Positions 45,608 to 54,953 of a stretch of 64,000 nt of DNA are shown here, in pieces (positions within the stretch are counted from its first letter, which is position 1; each line of letters opens with the position of its first letter). The stretch covers positions 17,161 to 81,160 of the forward strand of contig CAZRJK010000004.1 of the NCBI GenBank assembly GCA_964600615.1, given 5' to 3'. Both the position numbers and the translations under genes were made by a program. This DNA comes from RUG11198 sp964600615. GTDB lineage: Bacteria > Bacillota_I > Bacilli_A > RF39 > UBA660. Below the pieces are notes generated by a model. The model worked only from the letters and a program-made list of their open reading frames with translations, had not been told where the DNA came from and ran no database searches.

Positions 45608-46874
45608 AAACACCCACTACTGGCATATCTTTATCATACATCTGCACAACCTCTTTATATTTTTCATAAACAGATTTATAACCAGGCAAATGATCAGCAA
45701 TCTCTGAATTACTAAAAGGAATAACTCTAAATCCTCTCCAACTACCTTGATTATAATAATTATAAATAAGTTCATTATTTACATCACTTATCTTATAACT
45801 AACATCTTTACCCTTAGAAGTCTTAGTAAATTTAAAACTAGTCATCAACTCAGTAGTACATTTATAATAAGTACAAGTACTCTGATTCTGATATTGAGCA
45901 GATATAAAATTACCCAAAGAATATATTACTAAAGTATCATCAACATAAGTAACAGGTTGAATAACATGAGGATGCGTACCAATAATAACATCAACACCTA
46001 AACTAGCTAAATACTTAGCCATATCCTTCTCATATTCTGTAGGTTCATGTGTATACTCTACACCCCAATGCATAGCTACTATAAGTAAATCAACTTTATC
46101 TCTAACTCTTTCAACATCTTCCTTAACAGTTTTCTTATAATCTTGATATTTAGTATCTCTCTCAGGATCATTAATATTATCAATATCCGTAGGCCATACA
46201 TTAACTAAATATTCCTTACCAGAAGGAACAGGCATACCATTAGTACCATAAGTATAATTTAACATCGTATACTTAATATCATTAGCTTCTCTAATTTCTA
46301 CCTTATTTCTAGCCTCAAAAGAATCATAACTACCTACTGCTAAAACATCACTCTTACTATCCCAATACTTACGACTAGCAAGAACAGCTCTTTCCCCAGA
46401 ATCCATCGTATGATTAGTAGCTAAACTAACCAAATTAAACCCTGCATCAATCATCGCATCTCCAGCTTCTTGAGGAGAATTAAAAGTAGGATAATCATCT
46501 AAACCAAGTTCCGTACCACCTAAAATACTCTCTTGATTATAATAAGCAATATCATACTTACTAGCAATAGGTTTAATTAATTCATACATAGGCTTAAAAT
46601 CATAACCATTATATCCAGCATGCTTATTAGCATCTTTATAAACACTAGAATGAATAAGATTATCCCCAACTGCTATAACAGAAACACTAGTAACTATTTC
46701 CTTATCTTCCTTCTTAGGAATAGCTGGAATCTTTTTCTTAACATCATCAATAGTATTATTATCTAATTTCTTACCATTAACAAAATAAATACCAACCAAA
46801 ACACACAAACAAATTAAACTAACGGCTAGGAATATATTTCCTAATTTTAACCTTCTTCTCCTTCTTCTCGCCAT
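45600..46874 (-). CDS. CapA-family membrane-anchored metallophosphatase-like protein (copy 1)
   Basis: 424 residues. An Arg-rich start (MARRRRRR) and a membrane helix precede the CapA domain with VGDNLIHSS, YYNQESILGG, NHTMDSG, AMHWGVEYTHEP and THPHVIQP. It differs from copy 2 by an insertion around TYYKCTTELM. The first 56 nt lie inside the 3' end of the upstream RNase R-like gene in another frame, both frames encoding basic tails. No capBC genes are near, so polymer synthesis is uncertain. Confidence 0.9.
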   Translation of the reverse strand: MARRRRRRLKLGNIFLAVSLICLCVLVGIYFVNGKKLDNNTIDDVKKKIPAIPKKEDKEIVTSVSVIAVGDNLIHSSVYKDANKHAGYNGYDFKPMYELIKPIASKYDIAYYNQESILGGTELGLDDYPTFNSPQEAGDAMIDAGFNLVSLATNHTMDSGERAVLASRKYWDSKSDVLAVGSYDSFEARNKVEIREANDIKYTMLNYTYGTNGMPVPSGKEYLVNVWPTDIDNINDPERDTKYQDYKKTVKEDVERVRDKVDLLIVAMHWGVEYTHEPTEYEKDMAKYLASLGVDVIIGTHPHVIQPVTYVDDTLVIYSLGNFISAQYQNQSTCTYYKCTTELMTSFKFTKTSKGKDVSYKISDVNNELIYNYYNQGSWRGFRVIPFSNSEIADHLPGYKSVYEKYKEVVQMYDKDMPVVGVYE

Positions 46875-48984
46875 CTAAACAACGCTCCTTCTCTAAATTC
46901 TTTTCCAAAGTCATATATACTTCACTATTTTTATATTTAACACCATCAATCCTTACACTAACTAAATCACCAATACTACATATTAACCTATCTCCAAAAT
47001 ATACACTATTGCCAGAAATATTATATGTAGAAGGAAAAACAATCTTTCCCTTAATTCCATTATCAAGTAACACCCTAACACTACTACCAACTTCTGAAAT
47101 TCTACCAATAAGCTCTTCCTTATTTAATTTATCTTTATTTTTATCTACATAATCAACAAGTAACATCTGATTAGCTTCCGCCTCAACAGCCTTAGCTGCT
47201 CTTTGTCTTTCACTATATACTAGAGCTTCTTTCTCTAAAGATTCAACAGAAAATCTTGCTTTAGTAGCTTCAACATCTTTACCAGAATCCAAATAATACT
47301 CAATAATTGTATGATTACGCCAATCTCCACCTCTTCTAATATCAGAAGTAACCTGAGCATAATAATCAAAACCTAAAGGATAATGACCAACATTATCTAC
47401 AGAATATTTAGCTTCCGACATAGTCCTAATAAGCATTTGATAAAACACTTCAGGATACTTAATCTTACTTACTTCTTTAAGAATAGATTGCAATTCTTCC
47501 TTAGTATAATAATCCCTAATATATTCACCATCGCCTACTTTAATACTCTTATCTAAAAGATCTTTAGATTGAAGCAACATAATAACTTCACTAATCTTCT
47601 TATAATTAGGTTCCTCATCTACCCTATATATTAAAGGAATTCCAAGATTACTAAAATATTCACCTGCATTTCTACCAGTTATTAACATAAAAACCTCAAT
47701 CATATTAGCAGCAATACCTTTTCTTTTCTTCTCAATATCCTCAATCTTTTTTGATTCATTTAATTTATATTCAAATTCATCAGTATCTATCTCTAAAAAA
47801 CCATCCCTACGAAAATTTCTTGCAATAAGATAATATAACTTTTCCATAACAAGCAAATTCTTATAATACTTTTCATATCCAGGAACCATAACTTCATCCT
47901 CTAATATAGAATCAACATCACTATAAGTCATCTTCTTTTTAGAATTAATAATTGATTTAAACAAATCAAAATCAATTACTTCTCCATTTTGATTAAAAGT
48001 AGTCTTAAAACAAATAGCATTTCTATCCTGATCTGACCATAAAGAACATATACCATTAGACAACTTTCTAGGTAACATAGGAATTACACTACCAGGAGGA
48101 TAAACACTAGTACCAGCTTCCTTAATTCTAACAGCAAGAGCACTACCATCCTTAACATAATGACCAACTCTAGCAATAGAAACATATAAACTATATGTAC
48201 CATCACTATTAACTTCTACATAAACACCATCATCTATATCTTTAGTATCATCACAATCAATAGTAACAATATCCTTATCACGTAAATCAACAGCACCTAA
48301 AGATATCTCTTTATCAGCATCCTCTATAGATAAACTATCAGGAATATCCACTAACTCTTTTTCTACTTCTTTAGAAAAGCAATCAGAAAATCCATGCTTA
48401 TAAACAATCTTTAAAATATCAGCATTAGGATCATCCTTATGACATCTAACCTCTAATACCTTAGCAAAATTTCCATTCCTTTGAATAAAAACTATAGTTC
48501 CAGGAACATAATCTTTATCATCAACTATCTCTAAATAACCTAATTTATCATCAAAAGCACATAACTTACCATCATGATAACAAATAACTGCTAAGTACTT
48601 ACTATCATCTTTCTTAAGCACACTATTTACCTCATAACCATGAGTCTTATAATTATAACTAAACATAATATAATCCCCATAAGAAGCACCATTCATATTC
48701 CTAGCATATAAATAGTATCTAGTATCCCCATCCTGTACATAATACCTATTCTTATTATCTAATAATAAAGTACCTCTCAAATAAACAGAATTCTTAAATA
48801 ACATATATACATGCTCTTTACTATCAAAACATATCTTACCAGAAGAAATTAATCTTGTTAAACTATTCTTAAATTTCTTTAAATTCTTCTCTCCTCTAAT
48901 ACCCATCTTAGAAATCATTTCTTCATAAGTAAAACTAATCTTATTATTATTATCTTCTAAAAAACTAATAATTCTTTCATCCAT
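46819..48984 (-). CDS. RNase R-like exoribonuclease, paralogue
   Basis: 721 residues from ATG at 48984 (an earlier GTG is in frame). Winged-helix and cold-shock N-terminal parts, RNB domain with TIDCDDTKDIDDG (all four catalytic Asp present; Gly replaces the usual Ala), IPMLPRKLSNGICSL, and a C-terminal S1-like domain. It degrades structured RNA 3' to 5'. It follows the other RNase R gene directly, overlapping or abutting its stop, so it arose by tandem duplication and then diverged. Confidence 0.9.
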   Translation of the reverse strand: MDERIISFLEDNNNKISFTYEEMISKMGIRGEKNLKKFKNSLTRLISSGKICFDSKEHVYMLFKNSVYLRGTLLLDNKNRYYVQDGDTRYYLYARNMNGASYGDYIMFSYNYKTHGYEVNSVLKKDDSKYLAVICYHDGKLCAFDDKLGYLEIVDDKDYVPGTIVFIQRNGNFAKVLEVRCHKDDPNADILKIVYKHGFSDCFSKEVEKELVDIPDSLSIEDADKEISLGAVDLRDKDIVTIDCDDTKDIDDGVYVEVNSDGTYSLYVSIARVGHYVKDGSALAVRIKEAGTSVYPPGSVIPMLPRKLSNGICSLWSDQDRNAICFKTTFNQNGEVIDFDLFKSIINSKKKMTYSDVDSILEDEVMVPGYEKYYKNLLVMEKLYYLIARNFRRDGFLEIDTDEFEYKLNESKKIEDIEKKRKGIAANMIEVFMLITGRNAGEYFSNLGIPLIYRVDEEPNYKKISEVIMLLQSKDLLDKSIKVGDGEYIRDYYTKEELQSILKEVSKIKYPEVFYQMLIRTMSEAKYSVDNVGHYPLGFDYYAQVTSDIRRGGDWRNHTIIEYYLDSGKDVEATKARFSVESLEKEALVYSERQRAAKAVEAEANQMLLVDYVDKNKDKLNKEELIGRISEVGSSVRVLLDNGIKGKIVFPSTYNISGNSVYFGDRLICSIGDLVSVRIDGVKYKNSEVYMTLEKNLEKERCLDGEKKEKKVKIRKYIPSR

Positions 48985-48985
48985 C

Positions 48986-51061
48986 CTAATCACCAACTAT
49001 TTCAAAATCAATCATACTAGTATCCTTAGAAGCGCCAACACACTTAACCCTAACCTCATCTCCAAACGTATATTTATTCTTTTTATTTTTACTAATTAAA
49101 CTTAAACTCTTCTCTATATATGCATAATTACCACCAGGCATATCTTCTATCTTAATAAGTCCCTCAATCGTATTATCTAATTCTACAAACATTCCAAACT
49201 CTTGTACACCAGATATTACACCAACAAATTCTTCTCCAATATGATCTTCCATATATTCAGCCATCTTCATATCATCAACATCTCTCTCACAACTCTGAGC
49301 ATCCTGTTCCTTAACAGAACAATGAACAGCCATCTCTGGAAGATTTTCTTCCCAATAAGAAATAACTTCATTATTATATTCTTTCATATAATCCTTAACT
49401 AATCTATGTAAAATCAAATCAGGATATCTCCTAATAGGAGAAGTAAAATGCGAATAACATTTACTACCCAAACCAAAATGACCAATATTCTCATGTGAAT
49501 ATACTGCCTTAGCCTGAGATCTAATCGCCATATCATTAAGTATCTTAGCATCAGGTTTGTCCTCTAATTGACTCAATATATGCTGTAAATCCTTACTAGT
49601 AATATCACATCTCTTACCATTAACAACATAACCTCTAGCCGTTAAAAAATCAAAGAAACTAGCTAACCTCTTTTCATCAGGCCTATCATGTACTCTATAA
49701 ATACCAGGAAGTTCTTGATAAAAAATATGACTACCAACCGTCTCATTAGCCGCAACCATAAAGTTTTCTATCATATTCTCCCCAGTTCCTTCATTTCTTA
49801 CCTTAATCTCTAAAGGATGACATTTCTCATCAACAATAATCTTAGGTTCTGGACTAGTAAATTCTATATACCCATTTCTAACCATCTTAGCCCTAAGAAT
49901 ATCAGATAACTCTTTCATCAATTTCAAATCAGAAACATAATCATCATAACCAGAAGCAATCTTATTATTATCTAAAATATCATTAACACAATTATAAGTC
50001 ATCTGAATTCTACTTCTAATAACACTCTCAAATATATCATAACTAATAATCTTACCACGATTATCAATCTTCATAACACAAGACATAGCCAACCTATCAA
50101 CATTAGGATTCAAAGAACATATCCCATTAGATAATTGATGAGGAAGCATAGGAATAACCCTATCAACTAAATATACACTAGTACCTCTCTCATAAGCCTC
50201 TTTATCTAACAAACTATCTTTTTTTACATAATAACTAACATCCGCAATATGAACACCTAACTCATATCCCTCATCTATCTTCTTAATACTAATCGCATCA
50301 TCTATATCCTTAGTATCATCACCATCAATAGTAAAAATAACCTCATCCCTTAAATCAACTCTCTTACTTATATCTTCATTATCTATATTATCAGGAATAT
50401 CAGTTAAACTATCAATAACCTCTTCAGGAAACTTAGGATTAAATCCATATTTATAAACAAAAGATAAAATATCTACTCCAACATCATTCTTATGTCCAAT
50501 AACATGTAATATACTACCAATATATTTACTACCACTAATAGGCTTAACAACAACCTTATGGCCATCAACCAATCCCTTAGTAAATTCCTCAGATATTTCT
50601 ATATCACTAATTTTTCTATCATCAGGCTTAACAAAACACTTATCATTAGCAAAATAAACAGTTCCAACAAAAGATCCCTCATCACGATCAAGAATCTTAA
50701 TAATCTTACCTTCTGTTTTATCCCCAATAAGTTCTATTAAAACAGTATCATTATTTCTCGCATCATTTAAATTATCTTTATTAATATATATATCTTTCTT
50801 ACCTTCACCAATAACTACAAAACCATATCCCTTAGGATTAACAATTAATTTCCCCTTTATTAAATGACTATTCTTTAAAAGCAAATATCGTTTCTTCTTT
50901 TCACTATAATAAAGAACACCATCTTTAACCATCTTATCTAAAACAGTTTCTAATTTTTTATAATCCTCAATCGTTGAAAAACCCAATTCATCATTTATCT
51001 CAATTGCACTCATAGCAGGTTTCTCAAGATTATTAAGTAATTCTATAACTTGTTCTTCCAT
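48986..51061 (-). CDS. rnr: Ribonuclease R
   Basis: 691 residues from ATG at 51061, with TAGGAGGAATT upstream; a start five codons earlier would swallow the site. Canonical architecture: helix-turn-helix, cold-shock domains, RNB with TIDGDDTKDIDDAISI and IPMLPHQLSNGICSL, then S1 (GVISGVQEFGMFVELDNT). Processive 3'-5' exoribonuclease that also acts with tmRNA-SmpB. Together with secG upstream and smpB downstream it recalls the Bacillus secG-rnr-smpB cluster. Confidence 0.97.
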   Translation of the reverse strand: MEEQVIELLNNLEKPAMSAIEINDELGFSTIEDYKKLETVLDKMVKDGVLYYSEKKKRYLLLKNSHLIKGKLIVNPKGYGFVVIGEGKKDIYINKDNLNDARNNDTVLIELIGDKTEGKIIKILDRDEGSFVGTVYFANDKCFVKPDDRKISDIEISEEFTKGLVDGHKVVVKPISGSKYIGSILHVIGHKNDVGVDILSFVYKYGFNPKFPEEVIDSLTDIPDNIDNEDISKRVDLRDEVIFTIDGDDTKDIDDAISIKKIDEGYELGVHIADVSYYVKKDSLLDKEAYERGTSVYLVDRVIPMLPHQLSNGICSLNPNVDRLAMSCVMKIDNRGKIISYDIFESVIRSRIQMTYNCVNDILDNNKIASGYDDYVSDLKLMKELSDILRAKMVRNGYIEFTSPEPKIIVDEKCHPLEIKVRNEGTGENMIENFMVAANETVGSHIFYQELPGIYRVHDRPDEKRLASFFDFLTARGYVVNGKRCDITSKDLQHILSQLEDKPDAKILNDMAIRSQAKAVYSHENIGHFGLGSKCYSHFTSPIRRYPDLILHRLVKDYMKEYNNEVISYWEENLPEMAVHCSVKEQDAQSCERDVDDMKMAEYMEDHIGEEFVGVISGVQEFGMFVELDNTIEGLIKIEDMPGGNYAYIEKSLSLISKNKKNKYTFGDEVRVKCVGASKDTSMIDFEIVGD

Positions 51062-51125
51062 AATTCCTCCTAGCAAACTCTTCTATAATTATAATATAAA
51101 TAGGAACTTATTTCAATAAAATAAC

Positions 51126-51147
51126 AAAAAAAAGACCCAACAGGTCT
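51126..51147 (-). terminator. Terminator of secG
   Basis: Minus-strand AGACC-TGTTG-GGTCT hairpin followed by at least seven T residues. Confidence 0.75.
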
Positions 51148-51364
51148 AATTTTTCAAAGATAAAAATAATGCTATAATAAAAAATGCAAATCCTAATATC
51201 ATAGTTAATCTACTAATAAATAATTCTAATCCTCTTTCTTTTCTATTAGCAAATAAACCACTAGCATCAGCTCCTACAATTTGTCCAGCAGCTTCAGCCT
51301 TACCACTTTGTAATAATACAATTAAAATTAATAAAATTGATATAATCAATAAAAGAATCTCCAT
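51146..51364 (-). CDS. secG: Preprotein translocase subunit SecG
   Basis: 72 residues, two membrane helices. LIVLLQSGKAEAAGQIVG is the conserved loop. Part of the SecYEG channel. Own promoter (TTGAAT-17-TATAAT) and terminator. Confidence 0.94.
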   Translation of the reverse strand: MEILLLIISILLILIVLLQSGKAEAAGQIVGADASGLFANRKERGLELFISRLTMILGFAFFIIALFLSLKN

Positions 51365-51385
51365 AATCTTCCTCCCACGAAGTAG

Positions 51386-51414
51386 ATTATAGCATAAAAA
51401 ACCAATTAATTCAA
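51386..51414 (-). promoter_or_regulatory. Promoter of secG
   Basis: Minus strand TTGAAT, 17-nt spacer, TATAAT. Confidence 0.7.
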
Positions 51415-51444
51415 GGTAGATATTCTATTTTGTAAAAAAACATA

Positions 51445-51473
51445 TTGACATTAAAGCCAATAATTGATATAAT
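51445..51473 (+). promoter_or_regulatory. Promoter of tRNA-Ala/tRNA-Pro
   Basis: Consensus TTGACA at 51445, 17-nt spacer, TATAAT at 51468, 13 nt before the first tRNA. Confidence 0.85.
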
Positions 51474-51486
51474 TTAACATGTTGAT

Positions 51487-51563
51487 GGGGAATTAGCTCA
51501 GCTGGCTAGAGCATCTGCCTTGCACGCAGGGGGTCAAGGGTTCGAATCCCTTATTCTCCACCA
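51487..51563 (+). tRNA. tRNA-Ala (anticodon TGC)
   Basis: Cloverleaf with acceptor GGGGAAT/ATTCTCC, anticodon loop CTTGCAC, T-loop GGTTCGAATCC and encoded CCA. Confidence 0.97.
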
Positions 51564-51570
51564 TTTTTTT

Positions 51571-51647
51571 CGGGAAGTGGCTCAGCTTGGTAGAGCATTT
51601 GGTTTGGGACCAAGGGGTCGCAGGTTCGAATCCTGTCTTCCCGACCA
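51571..51647 (+). tRNA. tRNA-Pro (anticodon TGG)
   Basis: Acceptor CGGGAAG/CTTCCCG, anticodon loop TTTGGGA, T-loop GGTTCGAATCC and encoded CCA; 7 nt after tRNA-Ala. Confidence 0.97.
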
Positions 51648-51659
51648 TTAAAAAATTAA

Positions 51660-51687
51660 ACTACTTAATTATAAGTAGTTTTTTTAT
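51660..51687 (+). terminator. tRNA operon terminator, direct-repeat copy 1
   Basis: ACTACTTA-ATT-ATAAGTAGT stem and a seven-T run. The same 28 nt recur perfectly at 52124-52151, with similarity continuing about 12 nt beyond. Confidence 0.85.
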
Positions 51688-51720
51688 GTTCCAAAACAAA
51701 ATGCATAACAAGTATATTTC

Positions 51721-51755
51721 TTGACATACAAATTTTAAAAAAAATATGATATAAT
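51721..51755 (+). promoter_or_regulatory. Promoter of small membrane protein gene
   Basis: TTGACA at 51721 and overlapping -10 choices: TATGAT (18-nt spacer) or extended TGATATAAT at 51747-51755. AGGAGG follows at 51771. Confidence 0.65.
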
Positions 51756-51788
51756 GAAATTGTAAAAAATAGGAGGTGTATTTAGATT

Positions 51789-52124
51789 ATGAATAAACAA
51801 ACAAAACAAAATAACTATGGTGTAAAATCATTAATATGTTTAGGAATAAGTATTATATGTCTTATATTGTATTCCATGACATTTATAACTAATGAAATAA
51901 TACAGGGAATTTTCTTTTATGGAGGATTTATATTTGTTACTTTATCTTTTATTTTAAGTTTAATTGGTATAGCAAAAGATAAGAAAAAAACATTATCAAT
52001 AGTAAGCATTAGCATTTTAATATTATTTATAGTTGGAATTGTTTATTATATTAATGTTATATTACCAAAAGAAATTGAAGAAACCATTAATACATGGCAA
52101 TCTTCTTGGGGAATAAAAAATTAA
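51789..52124 (+). CDS. Small DUF4190-like membrane protein in a terminator-flanked cassette
   Basis: 111 residues, three or four hydrophobic segments (SLICLGISIICLILYSM, GGFIFVTLSFILSLIGIA, SISILILFIVGIVYYINV) with a GxAxDKKK loop like DUF4190-type proteins. Function unknown. It has its own promoter and a strong AGGAGG. The gene is bracketed by identical terminators (51660-51687 and 52124-52151), the first being that of the tRNA operon, which suggests insertion or duplication at this tRNA-adjacent site. Confidence 0.8.
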   Translation: MNKQTKQNNYGVKSLICLGISIICLILYSMTFITNEIIQGIFFYGGFIFVTLSFILSLIGIAKDKKKTLSIVSISILILFIVGIVYYINVILPKEIEETINTWQSSWGIKN

Positions 52125-52151
52125 CTACTTAATTATAAGTAGTTTTTTTAT
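52124..52151 (+). terminator. Terminator, direct-repeat copy 2
   Basis: Identical 28 nt to 51660-51687; its first base is the last base of the small membrane gene's stop codon. Confidence 0.85.
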
Positions 52152-52160
52152 ATTCAAACA

Positions 52161-52189
52161 AAAAAATATTAGAATTTCTAATATTTTTT
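52161..52189. terminator. Terminator of fmt operon
   Basis: AAAAAATATTAGAA-T-TTCTAATATTTTTT, a 14-bp perfect stem at the end of the minus-strand gene. Confidence 0.75.
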
Positions 52190-52953
52190 TAATTTTCATT
52201 ATTTTCAATAATAACAAACTTTTCCACATTATTAACATCACTATAAGTATATTTAATATTACAGAAAACAATATCATTATACATTTCTTTAAATAAATTA
52301 CTATAATCAATCTCAATAGTATAAACATTATTAACTACATTAATTTTAATAGGAACAACATCTTCACCATTATATGATTGAATAACATCCTTAACTAATA
52401 AATTATAAGAATAATTAGCTCTTACATCTTCCTCATCAACATGATCTAAACTAGCTTTCTTTATCAACTTTTTAACACTATCTAATTCAATATATTTATA
52501 AGAAATAAGCTCATAAACTGTACTAACATCTATAAATTTATAATTATCTTCATTTTTTATATAATACTCTGAAGATACCTTATAAAAAGTTTCAGAATTA
52601 TTTATCTCAATTATCATGTTTTCATCAACACTTTTACCCTTATAAGTATACTTAACGTCCTCATCATGATTATTATCTTTTTTTATCTTAGCATTCATTT
52701 CAACCAAATAATTATAATTACTATTAATATTATCCAACACATTACCAACACTATTCTCACTTATCTTTCCATTACTATCAATAGAATTATCATAATTATA
52801 ATTATTACCAACATGACTAGTATTAACATAAACAACAACTATAATAATAAACAAAGCATAAACAACCAATTGTATTTTAGCATTATATTTCTTATCATTC
52901 TTATACTTATACCAAAATGACTCTTTCTTTACATTTTTTTCGTTATCATCCAT
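52189..52953 (-). CDS. Hypothetical single-pass membrane protein downstream of fmt
   Basis: 254 residues, not recognised. A cytoplasmic head of about 30 residues, one membrane helix (LVVYALFIIIVVVYVNT) and an extracellular polar domain of about 200 residues with no Cys and many Asn/Asp/Tyr. It overlaps the end of fmt by 8 nt, so it is co-translated. The layout suggests an envelope sensor or scaffold, but no motif supports a function. Confidence 0.75.
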   Translation of the reverse strand: MDDNEKNVKKESFWYKYKNDKKYNAKIQLVVYALFIIIVVVYVNTSHVGNNYNYDNSIDSNGKISENSVGNVLDNINSNYNYLVEMNAKIKKDNNHDEDVKYTYKGKSVDENMIIEINNSETFYKVSSEYYIKNEDNYKFIDVSTVYELISYKYIELDSVKKLIKKASLDHVDEEDVRANYSYNLLVKDVIQSYNGEDVVPIKINVVNNVYTIEIDYSNLFKEMYNDIVFCNIKYTYSDVNNVEKFVIIENNEN

Positions 52954-53893
52954 GATTAAACACCTTACCTATTAAATTATCTTTTTTTATACCATTAAGA
53001 TAGTCATATACTTTACATCTATTTTTTCCCTCTACAGCAATATCTTTTATTTTTATTAACTTACTACCAGTATTACAAATAATACCATCCTTATCTAAAG
53101 AAATAATTTTACCAACTTCTCCATCAGAATCTTTATCTAATATTTCAACTTCATAAATCTTTACCCTTTTACCATCAAGATAACAAAAAGCTCCAGGAAT
53201 AGGATTTAATCCCCTAACTAAATTTTTAATATCTAAAGCACTTAAAGAAAAATCAATTAACATATCCTCTTTATTAACATTATATCCAAAAGTAACTTTA
53301 TCCTCATCTTGCTTAGTCCTAACACAACTACCATCTATTATACTAGGCAAAGTTTTTATTAGCAAATCTCTCCCCAATATAGACATTTTATCATATAAAT
53401 CACCCAATATCATATCATCATCTATCTTAATAGATTCCTGACTAATAATATCACCAGCATCCATCTTACTACTCATATCCATAATTGTAATACCAGTTTC
53501 TTTATATCCCCTAATAATAGCCCAATGAATAGGAGCCCCACCTCTTAACTCAGGAAGTAAAGAACCATGAACATTTATACAACCATATTTAGGATATTCT
53601 AATATAACATTAGGAATAATCTGCCCATAAGCACAAGTAATAATAATATCAGGCTTACTATCAATTATTTCTTGATAATTTTCTCTTAACCTAACAGGTT
53701 GAAAAATAGGAATATTATTATCCATCGCCACAATCTTTGTATCAGGATATTCAATCTCACCCTTACGATTCTTCTTCCTATCAGGCTGACAAACGACTAA
53801 TACAACATTATATCCATCAATTAAACTCTTAAGTATAGGAACAGCAAAACTAGGTGTTCCCATAAATACAACTCTAATTTCCTTAGTATTCAT
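52946..53893 (-). CDS. fmt: Methionyl-tRNA formyltransferase
   Basis: 315 residues. Formylates initiator Met-tRNA with 10-formyl-tetrahydrofolate. The catalytic block NVHGSLLPELRGGAPIHWAI near 108-127 with Asn, His and the downstream Asp (MDAGDI) is clear; the start RVVFMGTPSFAVPIL is standard. The usual neighbours def and priA are absent here. Confidence 0.97.
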   Translation of the reverse strand: MNTKEIRVVFMGTPSFAVPILKSLIDGYNVVLVVCQPDRKKNRKGEIEYPDTKIVAMDNNIPIFQPVRLRENYQEIIDSKPDIIITCAYGQIIPNVILEYPKYGCINVHGSLLPELRGGAPIHWAIIRGYKETGITIMDMSSKMDAGDIISQESIKIDDDMILGDLYDKMSILGRDLLIKTLPSIIDGSCVRTKQDEDKVTFGYNVNKEDMLIDFSLSALDIKNLVRGLNPIPGAFCYLDGKRVKIYEVEILDKDSDGEVGKIISLDKDGIICNTGSKLIKIKDIAVEGKNRCKVYDYLNGIKKDNLIGKVFNHG

Positions 53894-53960
53894 ATTACAC
53901 CCTTTCTACTAAAAAGATTATAACAAAAAAAAACAAAAATATCTACTATTTATTATCAAT

Positions 53961-53989
53961 TTGTAACTTTAAAAAAACTATGTTAAAAT
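53961..53989 (+). promoter_or_regulatory. Promoter of YhcC-like gene
   Basis: TTGTAA, 17-nt spacer, TAAAAT, 16 nt before the ATG with AGGTGAT between. Confidence 0.6.
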
Positions 53990-54005
53990 AACACCAGGTG
54001 ATTAT

Positions 54006-54938
54006 ATGTTTAAATATTCATTAGATAACAAAAGATATCACACCTTAAATTACCATATGAAACAAAAATACAATAACAAAGTAGTAAAAATAAGTTTAAA
54101 CGCAGGATTTACTTGTCCTAATATAGATGGAACTAAAGGTTATGGAGGATGCATATATTGTTCCAAACTAGGTAGTGGTGACTTTGGTGGAGATAAAAAT
54201 AAACCCATAATAGAACAATTCAATGACATAAAAAAAATAATAGATAAAAAATGGCCAAATAGCAAATATATAGCCTACTTTCAAGCCAGAACTAATACCT
54301 ATGCCCCAATAGATATCCTAAAAGAAAAATATGAAAGCATCTTAAAACTAGATAACGTAATAGGAATATCAATTGCCACTAGAGCAGATGCTATAACAGA
54401 TGAATGTCTAGATTATTTAAAAAAGCTAAGCAAAAAAACTAATCTAACCATTGAATTAGGCTTACAAACAATTCACGAAAAAACATCTAAACTAATAAAT
54501 AGATGTCATACTCTAAAAGAATTTGAAGAAACATATAAAAAATTAAAAGAAAATAATATCGAAACAGTAGTCCATATCATAAATGGACTACCATATGAAA
54601 CAGAAGAAATGATGTTAGAAACAGTAAAATATTTAAACAAACTGAATATAGATGGTATAAAAATACACATGCTAAACATAATAAAAGATACACCATTAGA
54701 AAAATTATATCAAAAAGAAAAATTTCATATATTAACTAAAGAAGAATATATAGATATCGTAATTAAACAATTAGAATTACTAAATCCCAAAACAGTAATT
54801 CATAGAATAACATCAGATCCTAATCCTAAAGAATTAATAGAACCAAAATGGTTAATAAAAAAATTTTGTGTCTTAAATGACATAGATAAAGAAATGGTAA
54901 AAAGAAATACTTATCAAGGAAAAAAAATACAAGAATAA
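54006..54938 (+). CDS. YhcC/YtqA-family radical SAM protein
   Basis: 310 residues. The cluster motif CPNIDGTKGYGGCIYC (CX9GGCxxC style) near residue 37-52 and the following GSGDFGGD, IAYFQARTNTYAP and ELGLQTIHEKTSKLINRCH are typical of TIGR01212 proteins. The biochemical reaction is unknown for most members. Single plus-strand gene with its own promoter and terminator. Confidence 0.93.
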   Translation: MFKYSLDNKRYHTLNYHMKQKYNNKVVKISLNAGFTCPNIDGTKGYGGCIYCSKLGSGDFGGDKNKPIIEQFNDIKKIIDKKWPNSKYIAYFQARTNTYAPIDILKEKYESILKLDNVIGISIATRADAITDECLDYLKKLSKKTNLTIELGLQTIHEKTSKLINRCHTLKEFEETYKKLKENNIETVVHIINGLPYETEEMMLETVKYLNKLNIDGIKIHMLNIIKDTPLEKLYQKEKFHILTKEEYIDIVIKQLELLNPKTVIHRITSDPNPKELIEPKWLIKKFCVLNDIDKEMVKRNTYQGKKIQE

Positions 54939-54952
54939 ACTTCTTGTATTTT
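54924..54952. terminator. Bidirectional terminator after YhcC-like gene
   Basis: AAAATACAAGAA-TAAAC-TTCTTGTATTTT 12-bp stem between convergent genes. Confidence 0.8.
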
Positions 54953-54953
54953 A

